From: Parasphingorhabdus litoris DSM 22379
GTDB taxonomy: Bacteria; Pseudomonadota; Alphaproteobacteria; Sphingomonadales; Sphingomonadaceae
Length of the DNA stretch: 64,000 nucleotides
NCBI RefSeq assembly: GCF_020906275.1
Contig: NZ_CP086727.1
Span: 1,116,001-1,180,000, forward strand
Reading direction: 5' to 3'
The position numbers and the translations under genes are program-made. Shown piece after piece: positions 34,376 through 42,832 of this stretch. Each line of letters starts with the position of its first letter. The first letter of the stretch is position 1. The notes beneath the pieces were generated by a model, which saw only the letters and a list, made by a program, of their open reading frames with translations, was not told the DNA's origin and made no database searches.

Positions 34376-35527
34376 TTAATCCACCGGATCGAAAGCCAGG
34401 CAACCGCGGTTCAACAGCTCCAATATCAGGTTCAGCACGTTTTCTGAATCTGTCTCTGTCTCGTTGATGGTGACAGTGTTTTGCGCACACAAGCTTTCTG
34501 CAAAACGCACCATGTCATCAGCACATGCGATGGTCTCGCCATCAACGAACAACAACAGTGGTCCGGCATTCTGGCGGATGAAGGAAAAACGGCTGGCCGG
34601 ATTGCGGCTGAGCGCAGCGCCTTGCTGCAGCCGTTTGCGCAGCGCGGGCATCTGGACCTTATCATCCGGCTGCCAATCTATCTCCGAATATTTGGGAGAG
34701 CTGCTATATTGCCCGAACCACCGAGCAAAAGCTTCGCGATCGCCCATTTTCTCAGTAATCATCGCATGCAGTCGGTCGACAGCGTGCGGTGATATTTCAC
34801 CGGGATTGGATTGGACCTCAATATCCGGATCGGCATAGCGATCATCATCTTGCATCTCGGCCAGCAGGTCATCACACCAATGACCGATAAGATCGCTGCG
34901 CGACGGCGCGCGAAAACCGATGGAATAGGTCATGCAATCCGCGCCCATCGCAACGCCATCATGCGAGATACCGGGCGGAATATAGAGAATATCTCCGGGT
35001 TCGCAGATGAAGCTTTCCTCTGCTTCAAATTCGGCAAGCAGGCGCAACTCATCATGCGGGATGAGCCGACTATTTTCATCGCAATGACCACCGACTTGCC
35101 AGCGGCGTTTGCCGGACCCTTGGATCAAAAACACGTCATATTGATCAAAATGCGGTCCGACCCCGCCCTGGTCTGCGGCAAAGCTCACCATCACATCATC
35201 GATCCGCCAATTGGGGATGAAACGAAATGGTTCGATCAGCGCAGCGACCTCAGGCACATAATGATCGACGGCCTGTACCAGCAAAGTCCAACAGCTGGTG
35301 CCAAGCGTGTCAAAGCGATTGTCGGGCAGGGGGCCATGTTCGAGTTGCCAAGAGCCTTCTGACTGAATGACGAGACGCGATTCAATTCCTTCCTCTATGG
35401 CCAGTCCCGCCAGCTCGTTGGGTTCGAGCGGATTGTGCCAAACGGTCCATGGGTTTTTCAGGAACAGCGGCTTCTTTTGCCAATTATCTTGGAGAAAAGC
35501 CGCGATATCGAAATTTTTAAATTGCAT
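34376..35527 (-). CDS. roxA: Ribosomal protein arginine hydroxylase (JmjC, RoxA/YcfD type)
   Basis: The protein has 383 residues, close to E. coli YcfD. The N-terminus ([20 protein letters not shown]) and core [20 protein letters not shown] with the HxD pair, then [19 protein letters not shown] with the distal His, form the Fe(II)/2-oxoglutarate site. A C-terminal winged-helix-like dimer domain follows. RoxA hydroxylates an Arg in ribosomal protein L16. It is divergent from rluE, 107 bases away. Confidence 0.85.
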   Translation of the reverse strand: MQFKNFDIAAFLQDNWQKKPLFLKNPWTVWHNPLEPNELAGLAIEEGIESRLVIQSEGSWQLEHGPLPDNRFDTLGTSCWTLLVQAVDHYVPEVAALIEPFRFIPNWRIDDVMVSFAADQGGVGPHFDQYDVFLIQGSGKRRWQVGGHCDENSRLIPHDELRLLAEFEAEESFICEPGDILYIPPGISHDGVAMGADCMTYSIGFRAPSRSDLIGHWCDDLLAEMQDDDRYADPDIEVQSNPGEISPHAVDRLHAMITEKMGDREAFARWFGQYSSSPKYSEIDWQPDDKVQMPALRKRLQQGAALSRNPASRFSFIRQNAGPLLLFVDGETIACADDMVRFAESLCAQNTVTINETETDSENVLNLILELLNRGCLAFDPVD

Positions 35528-35634
35528 GCATGCTCCATAAGCAAAGCGGCGGGATTAGCCTATCCAATAAATTCCGGACCCGTCAAAGACGCTATTCCAT
35601 TGCCCGACCCGGCCATCGGTGCCACAGACATGGC

Positions 35635-36180
35635 ATGTCGAACCTCATATTATTCAACAAACCTTTTGGCGTGTTGCCGCAATTTACCGATCGCGGCAGT
35701 CCGACCAAGCGGCCCACATTGTCGGATTTTATCGACCTGCCCGGCGTCTATCCAGCGGGGCGGCTGGACCGCGATAGTGAAGGGTTGATGCTGTTGACAG
35801 GCGACGGAAAATTGCAGGCCCGGATTGCCGATCCCAAATATAAGATGCCGAAAACCTATCTGGTGCAGGTGGAAGGGGAGCCCGAAGAAGCGGCATTGGA
35901 CAACCTCCGGCAAGGCGTTCGCCTGAAAGATGGTCTGACGCGCCCGGCGGAAGTTGTTCGGATTGATGATCCGTCACTATGGCCGCGTGATCCGCCGATC
36001 CGGGTTCGTAAAAATATTCCCGACAGCTGGCTCAAGCTGACCATCCGCGAAGGGCGCAATCGGCAAGTGCGACGGATGTCGGCTGCGGTTGGCTATCCGA
36101 CCCTGCGGCTGGTGCGTTGGAGTATCGGTGAGTGGACGGTCGAAGGCCTGCCGTTAGGTCAATGGCGTGCGGCCAAGTGA
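35635..36180 (+). CDS. rluE: 23S rRNA pseudouridine synthase, RluE-like
   Basis: The product has 181 residues, starting at the ATG at 35635 ([19 protein letters not shown]); the longer frame upstream adds a basic leader without family similarity. The catalytic Asp is in [20 protein letters not shown], and KTYLVQVEG and [20 protein letters not shown] complete the RsuA/RluB/E/F family pattern. There is no S4 domain, as in RluE, which modifies U2457 near the peptidyl-transferase centre in E. coli. Confidence 0.88.
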   Translation: MSNLILFNKPFGVLPQFTDRGSPTKRPTLSDFIDLPGVYPAGRLDRDSEGLMLLTGDGKLQARIADPKYKMPKTYLVQVEGEPEEAALDNLRQGVRLKDGLTRPAEVVRIDDPSLWPRDPPIRVRKNIPDSWLKLTIREGRNRQVRRMSAAVGYPTLRLVRWSIGEWTVEGLPLGQWRAAK

Positions 36181-36307
36181 GGCGCGGTGTCCTGAAATAG
36201 GCCTGTCCTACATGACGTTTCATCGGGTATAACAGCGCGCATGAACTTGTCGCTTATATTCTATTCTGCCTGCCAGATTTTAGCGAACAGCGCGTGCGCG
36301 CGGGTGT

Positions 36308-36488
36308 CTGTGAACTGTGTGAACTTTGAAAAGAAGCGACACAATAAAATGCCTCAATGGGGACTGTGCACTTTGTGAACTTCGCAGGATAATCACAGCC
36401 TGCAAACCACCTGTGAACTGTGTGAACTTTGGTCCCAAAAATGAGCCGCGAAAAAGCCCGAAAGGACATTGTGAACTTCGTGAACTTC
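36308..36488 (+). repeat. Four direct copies of a 21-base TGTGAAC repeat in a 424-base gap
   Basis: Copies at 36308-36328, 36364-36384, 36411-36431 and 36468-36488 follow TGTGAAC-N3-TGTGAACTT plus a terminal YG in most copies. The first and third are identical over 21 bases. Spacing alternates 56, 47 and 57 bases, so a unit of about 103 bases seems doubled. The same motif occurs inverted at 628-706. The rest of the gap (36181-36307 and 36489-36604) shows no gene or clear hairpin; a GGAAGG ribosome binding site precedes cysK. Confidence 0.75.
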
Positions 36489-36604
36489 ATCGGCAAAGCT
36501 TTGACAGAAAAGCGGAAAGCTCGGCACTGCGATAAAGCTGGGCTTTGCCCCACCCAAATTGTCTCCGCTTGTCGTCAATCATCAGCCAGACTATGGAAGG
36601 CGCT

Positions 36605-37600
36605 ATGAACATATTACCCAATACGCTCGACCTTATCGGTAACACTCCTCTTGTCCGTCTTGCTGGACCCAGCACAGAAGCAGGCTGTGATATTTATGGC
36701 AAATGTGAATTTGCCAATCCTGGCGCATCGGTGAAAGACCGTGCTGCGCTTTTCATTGTGCAAGATGCTGAAGAACGCGGCTTATTGAAGCCTGGTGGTA
36801 TGATCGTCGAAGGCACGGCCGGCAATACCGGTATCGGCATTGCGCTTGTTGCCAATGCCAAAGGTTACAAGACGACCATCGTAATGCCCGAAACGCAGAG
36901 CCGGGAAAAAATGGATACGCTGCGCGCACTGGGAGCAAAGCTGGTTCTGGTTCCTGCTGCGCCTTATGCCAATCCAGGGCATTTCGTGCATACCTCCCGC
37001 CGCTTGGCAGAAGAAACCGACGGCGCTGTCTGGGCGAACCAGTTTGACAATGTCGCTAATCGCCGTGCCCATATTGAAACCACAGCTGAAGAAATCTGGG
37101 AACAGATGGATAGCAAGGTTGATGGATTTGTCTGTGCGGCTGGTACGGGCGGGACCATCGCCGGTGTCGGCATGGGGCTCAAGGCAAAAAATGAAAATGT
37201 GAAAATCGGCTTGGCTGATCCGCATGGCGCCGCGCTCTATAATTATTATGCGCATGGTGAGTTGAAGTCAGAGGGCAGCAGCGTCGCGGAAGGCATTGGC
37301 CAGGGACGAATTACTGGCAATCTTGAAGATGCCGTGATTGATACCCAATATCGCATCAGCGATGAAGAAGGGCTGAAATGGGTCGAGCGTTTGTTGCAGG
37401 AAGAGGGGCTTTGCCTTGGCCTCTCATCCGGGATTAATGTGGCGGGTGCTATTGCGCTGGGCAAGGAATTGGGGCCGGGTAGCAAAGTCGCGACCATATT
37501 ATGCGATACAGGCTTTCGCTATTTGTCTTCGTTATACAATGCCGAATGGTTGCAACAAAAAGGATTGCCAGTTTTTCCCTGGCTCATAGATGATGATTGA
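36605..37600 (+). CDS. cysK: Cysteine synthase A (O-acetylserine sulfhydrylase)
   Basis: The protein has 331 residues, starting at the ATG at 36605, which has GGAAGG five bases upstream. The PLP lysine is in FANPGASVKDRAALFIVQDA, the substrate loop EGTAGNTGIGIAL and the phosphate-binding GTGGTIAGVG follow. It makes cysteine from O-acetylserine and sulfide. The length and C-terminus (NAEWLQQKGLPVFPWL) fit the alphaproteobacterial CysK group. The stop overlaps the next gene, so a small operon with two envelope genes is likely. Confidence 0.95.
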   Translation: MNILPNTLDLIGNTPLVRLAGPSTEAGCDIYGKCEFANPGASVKDRAALFIVQDAEERGLLKPGGMIVEGTAGNTGIGIALVANAKGYKTTIVMPETQSREKMDTLRALGAKLVLVPAAPYANPGHFVHTSRRLAEETDGAVWANQFDNVANRRAHIETTAEEIWEQMDSKVDGFVCAAGTGGTIAGVGMGLKAKNENVKIGLADPHGAALYNYYAHGELKSEGSSVAEGIGQGRITGNLEDAVIDTQYRISDEEGLKWVERLLQEEGLCLGLSSGINVAGAIALGKELGPGSKVATILCDTGFRYLSSLYNAEWLQQKGLPVFPWLIDDD

Positions 37601-37994
37601 AGATCCGAAAGATCAGAATGCCAAGAAAGACAATAGTGACCAGGATACGATACAGCGTATTCAGGTTGGGGTTGTCGGATTGGTCGCAGTATTGCTGGTG
37701 GTCAGTGTCGCCAATTTTGTGTTGCAGCGCGCCAGTGATGAGCAGTCTGCAATTGAACAGATTCAGGCTGAGGCGCTTGAAAATGCAGGCCGGATTGCGG
37801 CTGAGGCTGAACCTCCACCGGTACAAGTGCAGACGCCGGCAGAACCATTAGCAGAAATGGGAATCACGCCGGCGCCGGTGCAAGAGGAAGAGGTTGTGGA
37901 ACCGGTACCCACTGTTCCTGGCACGCGTGCACAAGTTGTCCCTGACCTCGAACCAGACCCCAAGCTCGAAGCGCCTATGGACAAGGAGCCATAG
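37590..37994 (+). CDS. Single-pass membrane protein with Pro/Glu-rich tail, unknown function
   Basis: The protein has 134 residues and starts inside the end of cysK (ATGATG at 37590). It has a charged N-terminus (about 1-24), one membrane helix (VGVVGLVAVLLVVSVANFVL), a short helical stretch (DEQSAIEQIQAEALENAGRI) and a Pro/Val/Glu-rich tail of about 60 residues. The topology suggests a periplasmic spacer or adaptor. I recognise no family. The next gene begins four bases later. Confidence 0.65.
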   Translation: MMIEDPKDQNAKKDNSDQDTIQRIQVGVVGLVAVLLVVSVANFVLQRASDEQSAIEQIQAEALENAGRIAAEAEPPPVQVQTPAEPLAEMGITPAPVQEEEVVEPVPTVPGTRAQVVPDLEPDPKLEAPMDKEP

Positions 37995-37997
37995 TCT

Positions 37998-38783
37998 TTG
38001 TTGCAGCGGACTCGATTGGGGCTTGCCATCCTGGCTGGCGTTCTGCTTGCTCAATGCAGTCCGGCGGCGACCAACGCTTCGACGGAAAATAGTGTTCCAT
38101 TGAAAATTCAATTGATGACCAGCTTACCGATAATCTGGGGTGAGGGGGCATCGATGCAGAGTATATTGTCCGGCAGGACAAGCCCTGCGCCTATCTACGC
38201 CTATTGGCAGCAAAAATATGACATCGCGGCAGTTGACAGTTTTGAAACGTTAGATGGATCGGGAACCGATGTCATCGTGCTGGCTCAGCCGCCAGCCATG
38301 GCGCCGGCAGATATTGCCGCAGTTGATGCGTGGGTCAGGGCAGGGGGCAAAGCACTCATCCTCACCGATCCTATGTTGCTATGGCATACGCACCTGCCAT
38401 TGGGCGACAAGCGTCGACCGCTGACTTCGGGATTATTATCGCCTTTGCTGGAACACTGGGGATTGGAATTGCAAGAACCAGACGAAGCGGGGTCGGGCGG
38501 TGTGGAACTGGATTTTGCTGGAGCGACCATATCAACTGCTGGCATCGGGACTCTCAAACTCTTGCCGAACGAGGCAAGAGACAATGACCAATGCACATTG
38601 AGCGTAGCGAATGTCATGGCAAGCTGCGTTGTAGGTAAAGGGCGTGCGATTATTCTGGCAGATGCCGATTTTTTAAATCATGATCTATGGCCCGATGCAA
38701 CAACGAGTGAAGATAGCGACCGCCCGGCAGATGCGAGAGGATTGACCGATATTTTCATCGATGATCTGCACAACGGACTGTGA
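37998..38783 (+). CDS. Lipoprotein related to GldG/DUF4350-type ABC-transport auxiliary proteins
   Basis: The product has 261 residues and starts at a TTG (37998, or 38001) with GGAG upstream. A lipoprotein signal ends AGVLLAQC. The middle part (ALDGSGTD-like VDSFETLDGSGTDVIVLAQP, then DIAAVDAWVRAGGKALILTD) resembles the Rossmann-like domain of GldG or DUF4350 proteins. GKGRAIILADADFLNHDLWP near the end fits the same fold. No ABC transporter is adjacent, so its partner is unknown. It is probably made together with the membrane protein before it. Confidence 0.65.
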   Translation: MLQRTRLGLAILAGVLLAQCSPAATNASTENSVPLKIQLMTSLPIIWGEGASMQSILSGRTSPAPIYAYWQQKYDIAAVDSFETLDGSGTDVIVLAQPPAMAPADIAAVDAWVRAGGKALILTDPMLLWHTHLPLGDKRRPLTSGLLSPLLEHWGLELQEPDEAGSGGVELDFAGATISTAGIGTLKLLPNEARDNDQCTLSVANVMASCVVGKGRAIILADADFLNHDLWPDATTSEDSDRPADARGLTDIFIDDLHNGL

Positions 38784-38913
38784 TTCTTGCGCGAGCGGGA
38801 ACGAAAACTTCCGCTTATTCCCTATGTTTCCAACCACTAACCCGAGTTTTCGCTGGATCCGTCGAAAGGAGTTCAAAATAAAATATAATAAAATCAAATA
38901 GATAAATGATTCT

Positions 38914-38978
38914 ACCCAAATTTTCCCTTAAAATCCCGTAAAATCCCCTTCCATCCCCAGCTCTCCCCTGTTAACCCT
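38914..38978. promoter_or_regulatory. Seven phased C-runs: probable MraZ operator of the dcw cluster
   Basis: CCC or CCCC runs start at 38915, 38925, 38935, 38945, 38955, 38965 and 38975, exactly ten bases apart, most preceded by T (minus strand GGGA/GGGGA). MraZ in E. coli binds direct TGGGN repeats separated by five bases, also a ten-base period, upstream of its own gene. Here the array has seven members rather than three and lies 117-181 bases before the mraZ GTG. An AT-rich tract (38868-38908) sits just upstream. The rest of the 311-base gap has no gene. Confidence 0.7.
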
Positions 38979-39094
38979 ATTGCGTTATCGGGGTAAATTT
39001 CCTGTCCGGGATTCTGGTGTTTCGGGAGTGGTCGGCTGCGCGCTTCTCTCAACAGGACATATTTGCCTTTTGATACTGTTGAGGGATTGAGGCT

Positions 39095-39583
39095 GTGTCT
39101 GGCAAATATGCTTATTCAGGATCGGGAATATCCGCGATAGATGACAAGGGTCGTCTGTCCGTTCCTGCTTTTCTGCGTAAAGACCTGATTGCCAGCAGCG
39201 ACGGCCGCGTCCTTTGTCTCGGCAAGCATGAAAAATGGGATTGCCTCGTCGGTTTTGGCCTCAGCCGCAAAATCGACATGCTTGCGGAAATCGACAAGGA
39301 AGAAGAAATCGCGATCGCCCGGTCGGAACCCTATGACCGCGATGCCGCAGGCGCGCGCAAATTCTCAACCCTGCAGGAACTTAGCTTTGATGCCAGCGGT
39401 CGTTTCGTTCTGCCGCCCATGTTGCAGGCCATCGGCGGCTTGAAAAACAATGTCCTTTTTCACGGTATTGGCAAAACCTTTTGCCTTTGGGCGCCGCAAG
39501 CCTTGCTCGACACGACCGACGATGTGCCGGTCGACAAGCGTCTGGTTGAATTTCATCTCAGCGAATTGGGGAAAAAGAAATGA
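39095..39583 (+). CDS. mraZ: Transcriptional regulator MraZ
   Basis: The protein has 162 residues, starting with GTG. Two SpoVT/AbrB-like units carry the family DxxGR motif: [20 protein letters not shown] and [20 protein letters not shown]. MraZ forms a ring that binds repeated operator boxes and represses the cell-wall and division cluster it heads. The phased array at 38914-38978 is the likely target. The stop overlaps rsmH by four bases. Confidence 0.95.
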   Translation: MSGKYAYSGSGISAIDDKGRLSVPAFLRKDLIASSDGRVLCLGKHEKWDCLVGFGLSRKIDMLAEIDKEEEIAIARSEPYDRDAAGARKFSTLQELSFDASGRFVLPPMLQAIGGLKNNVLFHGIGKTFCLWAPQALLDTTDDVPVDKRLVEFHLSELGKKK

Positions 39584-40548
39584 CCCCAAAAGCCGTGACA
39601 ATGAATCCTGAAACTCCTCATGTCCCCGTTCTGCTCGATGAAGTCATTGATGCGCTCGCCATTACCCCGGGCGAAACGCATGTTGACGGCACATTTGGCG
39701 CGGGCGGCTACAGCATGGCGATGGTCGCTGCTGGTGCAAAAGTGCATGGCTTCGATCAAGATCCTGATGCCATTGCCAATGGCCAGGCCTTGGTTGAGGC
39801 TTCAGATGGCAAGCTGGTTCTGCATCATGGCTTTTACTCACAAATGGCCGAGGTGCTGGATGGTGAGGATATTGACGGTTTGACGCTGGATATTGGCGTG
39901 TCCTCGATGCAGCTGGATCAGGCAGAGCGTGGCTTCTCTTTTCAAAAGGATGGTCCGCTGGATATGCGCATGTCACAAGACGGGCCCAGTGCTGCCGATT
40001 TTCTGAATGAAGCGGATGAAGAAGAAATTGCCAATGTCATCTATCGCTATGGCGAAGAGCGGCGTTCGCGCAAAATTGCCAAGGCGATAGTCAATGCCCG
40101 CCCGCTGACCCGTACGTCAGAATTGGCTAATGTCGTTCGCAAGGCATTGGGTCAAAAACCGGGCGACAAGAAAGATCCGGCGACCCGGACCTTTCAGGCC
40201 ATTCGCATCCATATCAACCGCGAACTCGGCGAGTTGGAAGATGGTCTCGTGGCCGCCGAGCGGCTGCTAAAACCCGGTGGCCGTCTTGCCATCGTGACTT
40301 TTCACAGCCTTGAAGATCGTATCGTCAAAAATTTCCTGCGTGACCGCAGCGGCCAAAAATCCGCTGGTTCACGCCATCTACCCCAAGTTTCCGAAACACG
40401 GCCGGCGCCCACCTTTCATAAACCAGCCAAACTGGTGCGCCCGACCGGGGCGGAGCAGGTCTCTAATCCCCGAGCCCGCTCCGCCACCCTCAGATCAGCG
40501 GTGCGTTCCGATGCGCCGAGCCAAGCGGCGACAGGAGGCGTGCAATGA
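39580..40548 (+). CDS. rsmH: 16S rRNA (cytosine(1402)-N4)-methyltransferase
   Basis: The protein has 322 residues. [40 protein letters not shown] (SAM-binding) and [20 protein letters not shown] are RsmH signatures, and [17 protein letters not shown] [20 protein letters not shown] and [18 protein letters not shown] follow. It methylates C1402 in the ribosomal P site. A second ATG at 39601 is possible but the ATGA overlap with mraZ favours 39580. The C-terminus is Arg-rich. Confidence 0.97.
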   Translation: MTPKAVTMNPETPHVPVLLDEVIDALAITPGETHVDGTFGAGGYSMAMVAAGAKVHGFDQDPDAIANGQALVEASDGKLVLHHGFYSQMAEVLDGEDIDGLTLDIGVSSMQLDQAERGFSFQKDGPLDMRMSQDGPSAADFLNEADEEEIANVIYRYGEERRSRKIAKAIVNARPLTRTSELANVVRKALGQKPGDKKDPATRTFQAIRIHINRELGELEDGLVAAERLLKPGGRLAIVTFHSLEDRIVKNFLRDRSGQKSAGSRHLPQVSETRPAPTFHKPAKLVRPTGAEQVSNPRARSATLRSAVRSDAPSQAATGGVQ

Positions 40549-41144
40549 AACTGGCGGTGAAACGTCTTGAAGGTATCGGATGGCTCGCGCTTGTTTTTCT
40601 GGTTGCGATCCTACTCTATCCACTATCGCTCAGCGTAGCCACTCTACGGAGTGACTTGGCGCGCACCGACAACAAGATTGTATCAGTCAAAAAAGAGATC
40701 CGTTACCTCGAAACAGAATTTAGCGCGCGCGCCAATTTGCGCCAGCTGGAGCACTGGAACAAGCTCGAATATGGCTATGTGTCTCCTGAGGCTTCTCAAT
40801 ATCTTGATGGCGAACGCGCGCTCGCCAATCTTGGCGGCAAGGACCTGCGCAAACCTGTCAAAGTCGCGGTAATCAGTACGATGGACAAGGTTCAGCCAGC
40901 CGGTATTATCGGTTCGGTTTTTCCGACAGCTTCAGCGAAAGAGCGTGACGCCGATGCTGGTGAACTGGCATCGATCCAAATCGGTGATGGGACTACATCC
41001 GGAGACGAACCAACGGCGGCTGAGCTGCGGGAAACCAAAACCGCACGGGTGGCTGATATGGAAGACAAACTGCTGGATGACGGGTTGATAAAACAACTCG
41101 CCGCGAGGGCCGATACCGAGCGAGCTGGGAGTCGCGCTCAATGA
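40545..41144 (+). CDS. ftsL: Cell division protein FtsL
   Basis: The protein has 199 residues: a short basic N-terminus, one membrane helix ([20 protein letters not shown]), then a coiled-coil segment ([20 protein letters not shown]) and the FtsL pattern [21 protein letters not shown] long variable C-terminus (about 90-199) makes it longer than the 121 residues of E. coli, as often seen in alphaproteobacteria. It links FtsQ and FtsB to FtsI/FtsW. It overlaps rsmH and ftsI by four bases each. Confidence 0.88.
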   Translation: MKLAVKRLEGIGWLALVFLVAILLYPLSLSVATLRSDLARTDNKIVSVKKEIRYLETEFSARANLRQLEHWNKLEYGYVSPEASQYLDGERALANLGGKDLRKPVKVAVISTMDKVQPAGIIGSVFPTASAKERDADAGELASIQIGDGTTSGDEPTAAELRETKTARVADMEDKLLDDGLIKQLAARADTERAGSRAQ

Positions 41145-42829
41145 CAACTCTTCTGGCAAGCAGCAGAAAGATGCAGTTTTCCGGTAAGAGTAAGGAAGTA
41201 ACAGCCAGCGCTCACTTTCGTTTGATGGTATTGCTGCTGGTATTTCTGGCTGTCTTCACCGTTATCGTCGGGCGTTTGATCAGTTTTAGTATATTGGAAG
41301 ACGCCAAGCCCACGCGCATGTCGAGTTCGACCTTCGTGCCGGTGCGCGGTGATATTGTGGATCGTAACGGCGTGCCGCTTGCCAGGACGATGAAGGGTTA
41401 TGCTATTCGGGTGGTGCCGGAGCGTGTCTTGGGTGACAAGGAGCAATTGGCGCGCCAACTGGCTGATCTGTTTCCCGACACAACGGCTGCCGAGTTCTTT
41501 TCGAAGTTAGATGGATCTAGGCCCACTTATCTTCGCCGCCGGGCATTGCCCAACGAAGTCCGGCAGGTCCATGCACTTGGCGAGATTGGTATTGAATTTC
41601 CGCGCGAGAATGAAAGGCTTTACCCACAACGTGATCTGGCTGCCCATGTTCTGGGTTATGTAAATGCGGATAGTGAAGGCGTCATGGGAATGGAGCGCGC
41701 GCTCAATGATCGCCTGAAAGACGAAGGCTTGCGCGGAACGCCGGCAGCGCTTTCCATAGATAGCCGGGTGCAGGCAGCGCTCGAAAGTGAGCTAATGGTT
41801 GCCATGACGGCGCATGAAGCGCGCGGTGCGGCGGGTATCATCCTGGATGTCCATACGGGCGAGGTGATGGCACTTGCATCTCTCCCTGTGTTTGATCCGA
41901 ACAAGATCCGCAAAGAGACAATGAAATATCAGGCCAATGAAGTCACGCAGAGCGTGTTTGAATTGGGTTCGACTTTTAAACCGCTCACGGTTGCAGCGGC
42001 GCTGGATGCCGGAACGGTGACGGATTTGGCGGTGCGCTACAATGCTACAGAGCCGATTAAGGTGGCTGGCTTTAGGATCAAGGATGATCATGGCCAGAAC
42101 CGCTATCTCAACGTACCGGAAACACTTGTGCACAGCTCCAATATTGTCACCGCGCGGTTGGCAGATAATCTTGGCAAAGAGGGCATGGAGCATATGATCC
42201 GGCGGCTGGGATTTGATGAGCGGCCGCATATCGAGCTGGCGGAACGCGGCAAACCACTTTGGCCGCAAAGTTGGGGCCGGGTTACCAACATGACGGTCGC
42301 TTATGGTCATGGCATAGCCGTGACGCCGCTTCATTTGGCGAGTGCCTATGCTGCTTTAGTCAATGGCGGTATCTGGCGCCCGGCGACATTGCTGAAGGTC
42401 GAGCCGGGAGAGGAAGCGGAAGGCCGCCGGGTATTCAAGGCAGCAACGAGCGCGCGTATGCGGCAGCTGCTGCGGATGATCGTTTCCAATGGCACGGGGC
42501 GCAAGGCGGATGCGCCGGGATACCGGATCGGCGGCAAGACGGGATCTGCGGAAAAACCAGCCAATGGCGGATATAACAGGACATCGCTTGTATCGACATT
42601 CGCTGCTGCCTTTCCGATGGATAATCCGCGCTATGTGGTGATCGCGATGCTCGATGAGCCCAAAGGTAATGCAGAAACCGGGTTTCAGCGGACGGCTGGC
42701 TGGACCGCAGCGCCGGTCGTGCGCAAGGTTGTTCCGCGGGTCGGGCCGATGCTGGGCGTTGTTCCCGATGAGCACCGCGACGTTGATGTATCGGAACTGA
42801 CCCCGCTTCTTTGGTCGCCGAAAGGATAG
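41141..42829 (+). CDS. ftsI: Septal peptidoglycan transpeptidase FtsI (PBP3)
   Basis: The protein has 562 residues. After one membrane anchor (LMVLLLVFLAVFTVIVGRLI) come the pedestal domain and the penicillin-binding domain. The catalytic motifs are all present: STFK (Ser277, Lys280), SSN (332-334) and KTG (466-468, in IGGKTGSAEKP). It cross-links septal wall with FtsW. A three-base gap leads to murE. Confidence 0.97.
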   Translation: MTTLLASSRKMQFSGKSKEVTASAHFRLMVLLLVFLAVFTVIVGRLISFSILEDAKPTRMSSSTFVPVRGDIVDRNGVPLARTMKGYAIRVVPERVLGDKEQLARQLADLFPDTTAAEFFSKLDGSRPTYLRRRALPNEVRQVHALGEIGIEFPRENERLYPQRDLAAHVLGYVNADSEGVMGMERALNDRLKDEGLRGTPAALSIDSRVQAALESELMVAMTAHEARGAAGIILDVHTGEVMALASLPVFDPNKIRKETMKYQANEVTQSVFELGSTFKPLTVAAALDAGTVTDLAVRYNATEPIKVAGFRIKDDHGQNRYLNVPETLVHSSNIVTARLADNLGKEGMEHMIRRLGFDERPHIELAERGKPLWPQSWGRVTNMTVAYGHGIAVTPLHLASAYAALVNGGIWRPATLLKVEPGEEAEGRRVFKAATSARMRQLLRMIVSNGTGRKADAPGYRIGGKTGSAEKPANGGYNRTSLVSTFAAAFPMDNPRYVVIAMLDEPKGNAETGFQRTAGWTAAPVVRKVVPRVGPMLGVVPDEHRDVDVSELTPLLWSPKG

Positions 42830-42832
42830 GCG

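Noticed and set aside
36308..36488. CRISPR array
   Set aside because: Although repeats of 21 bases occur at fairly regular spacing, spacing varies from 47 to 57, repeats are imperfect, only four exist and no cas gene is near.
38824..38901. Short frame of 25 codons before mraZ
   Set aside because: Low-complexity Lys/Ile-rich end, no recognisable ribosome binding site or homology; more likely an AT-rich promoter tract.
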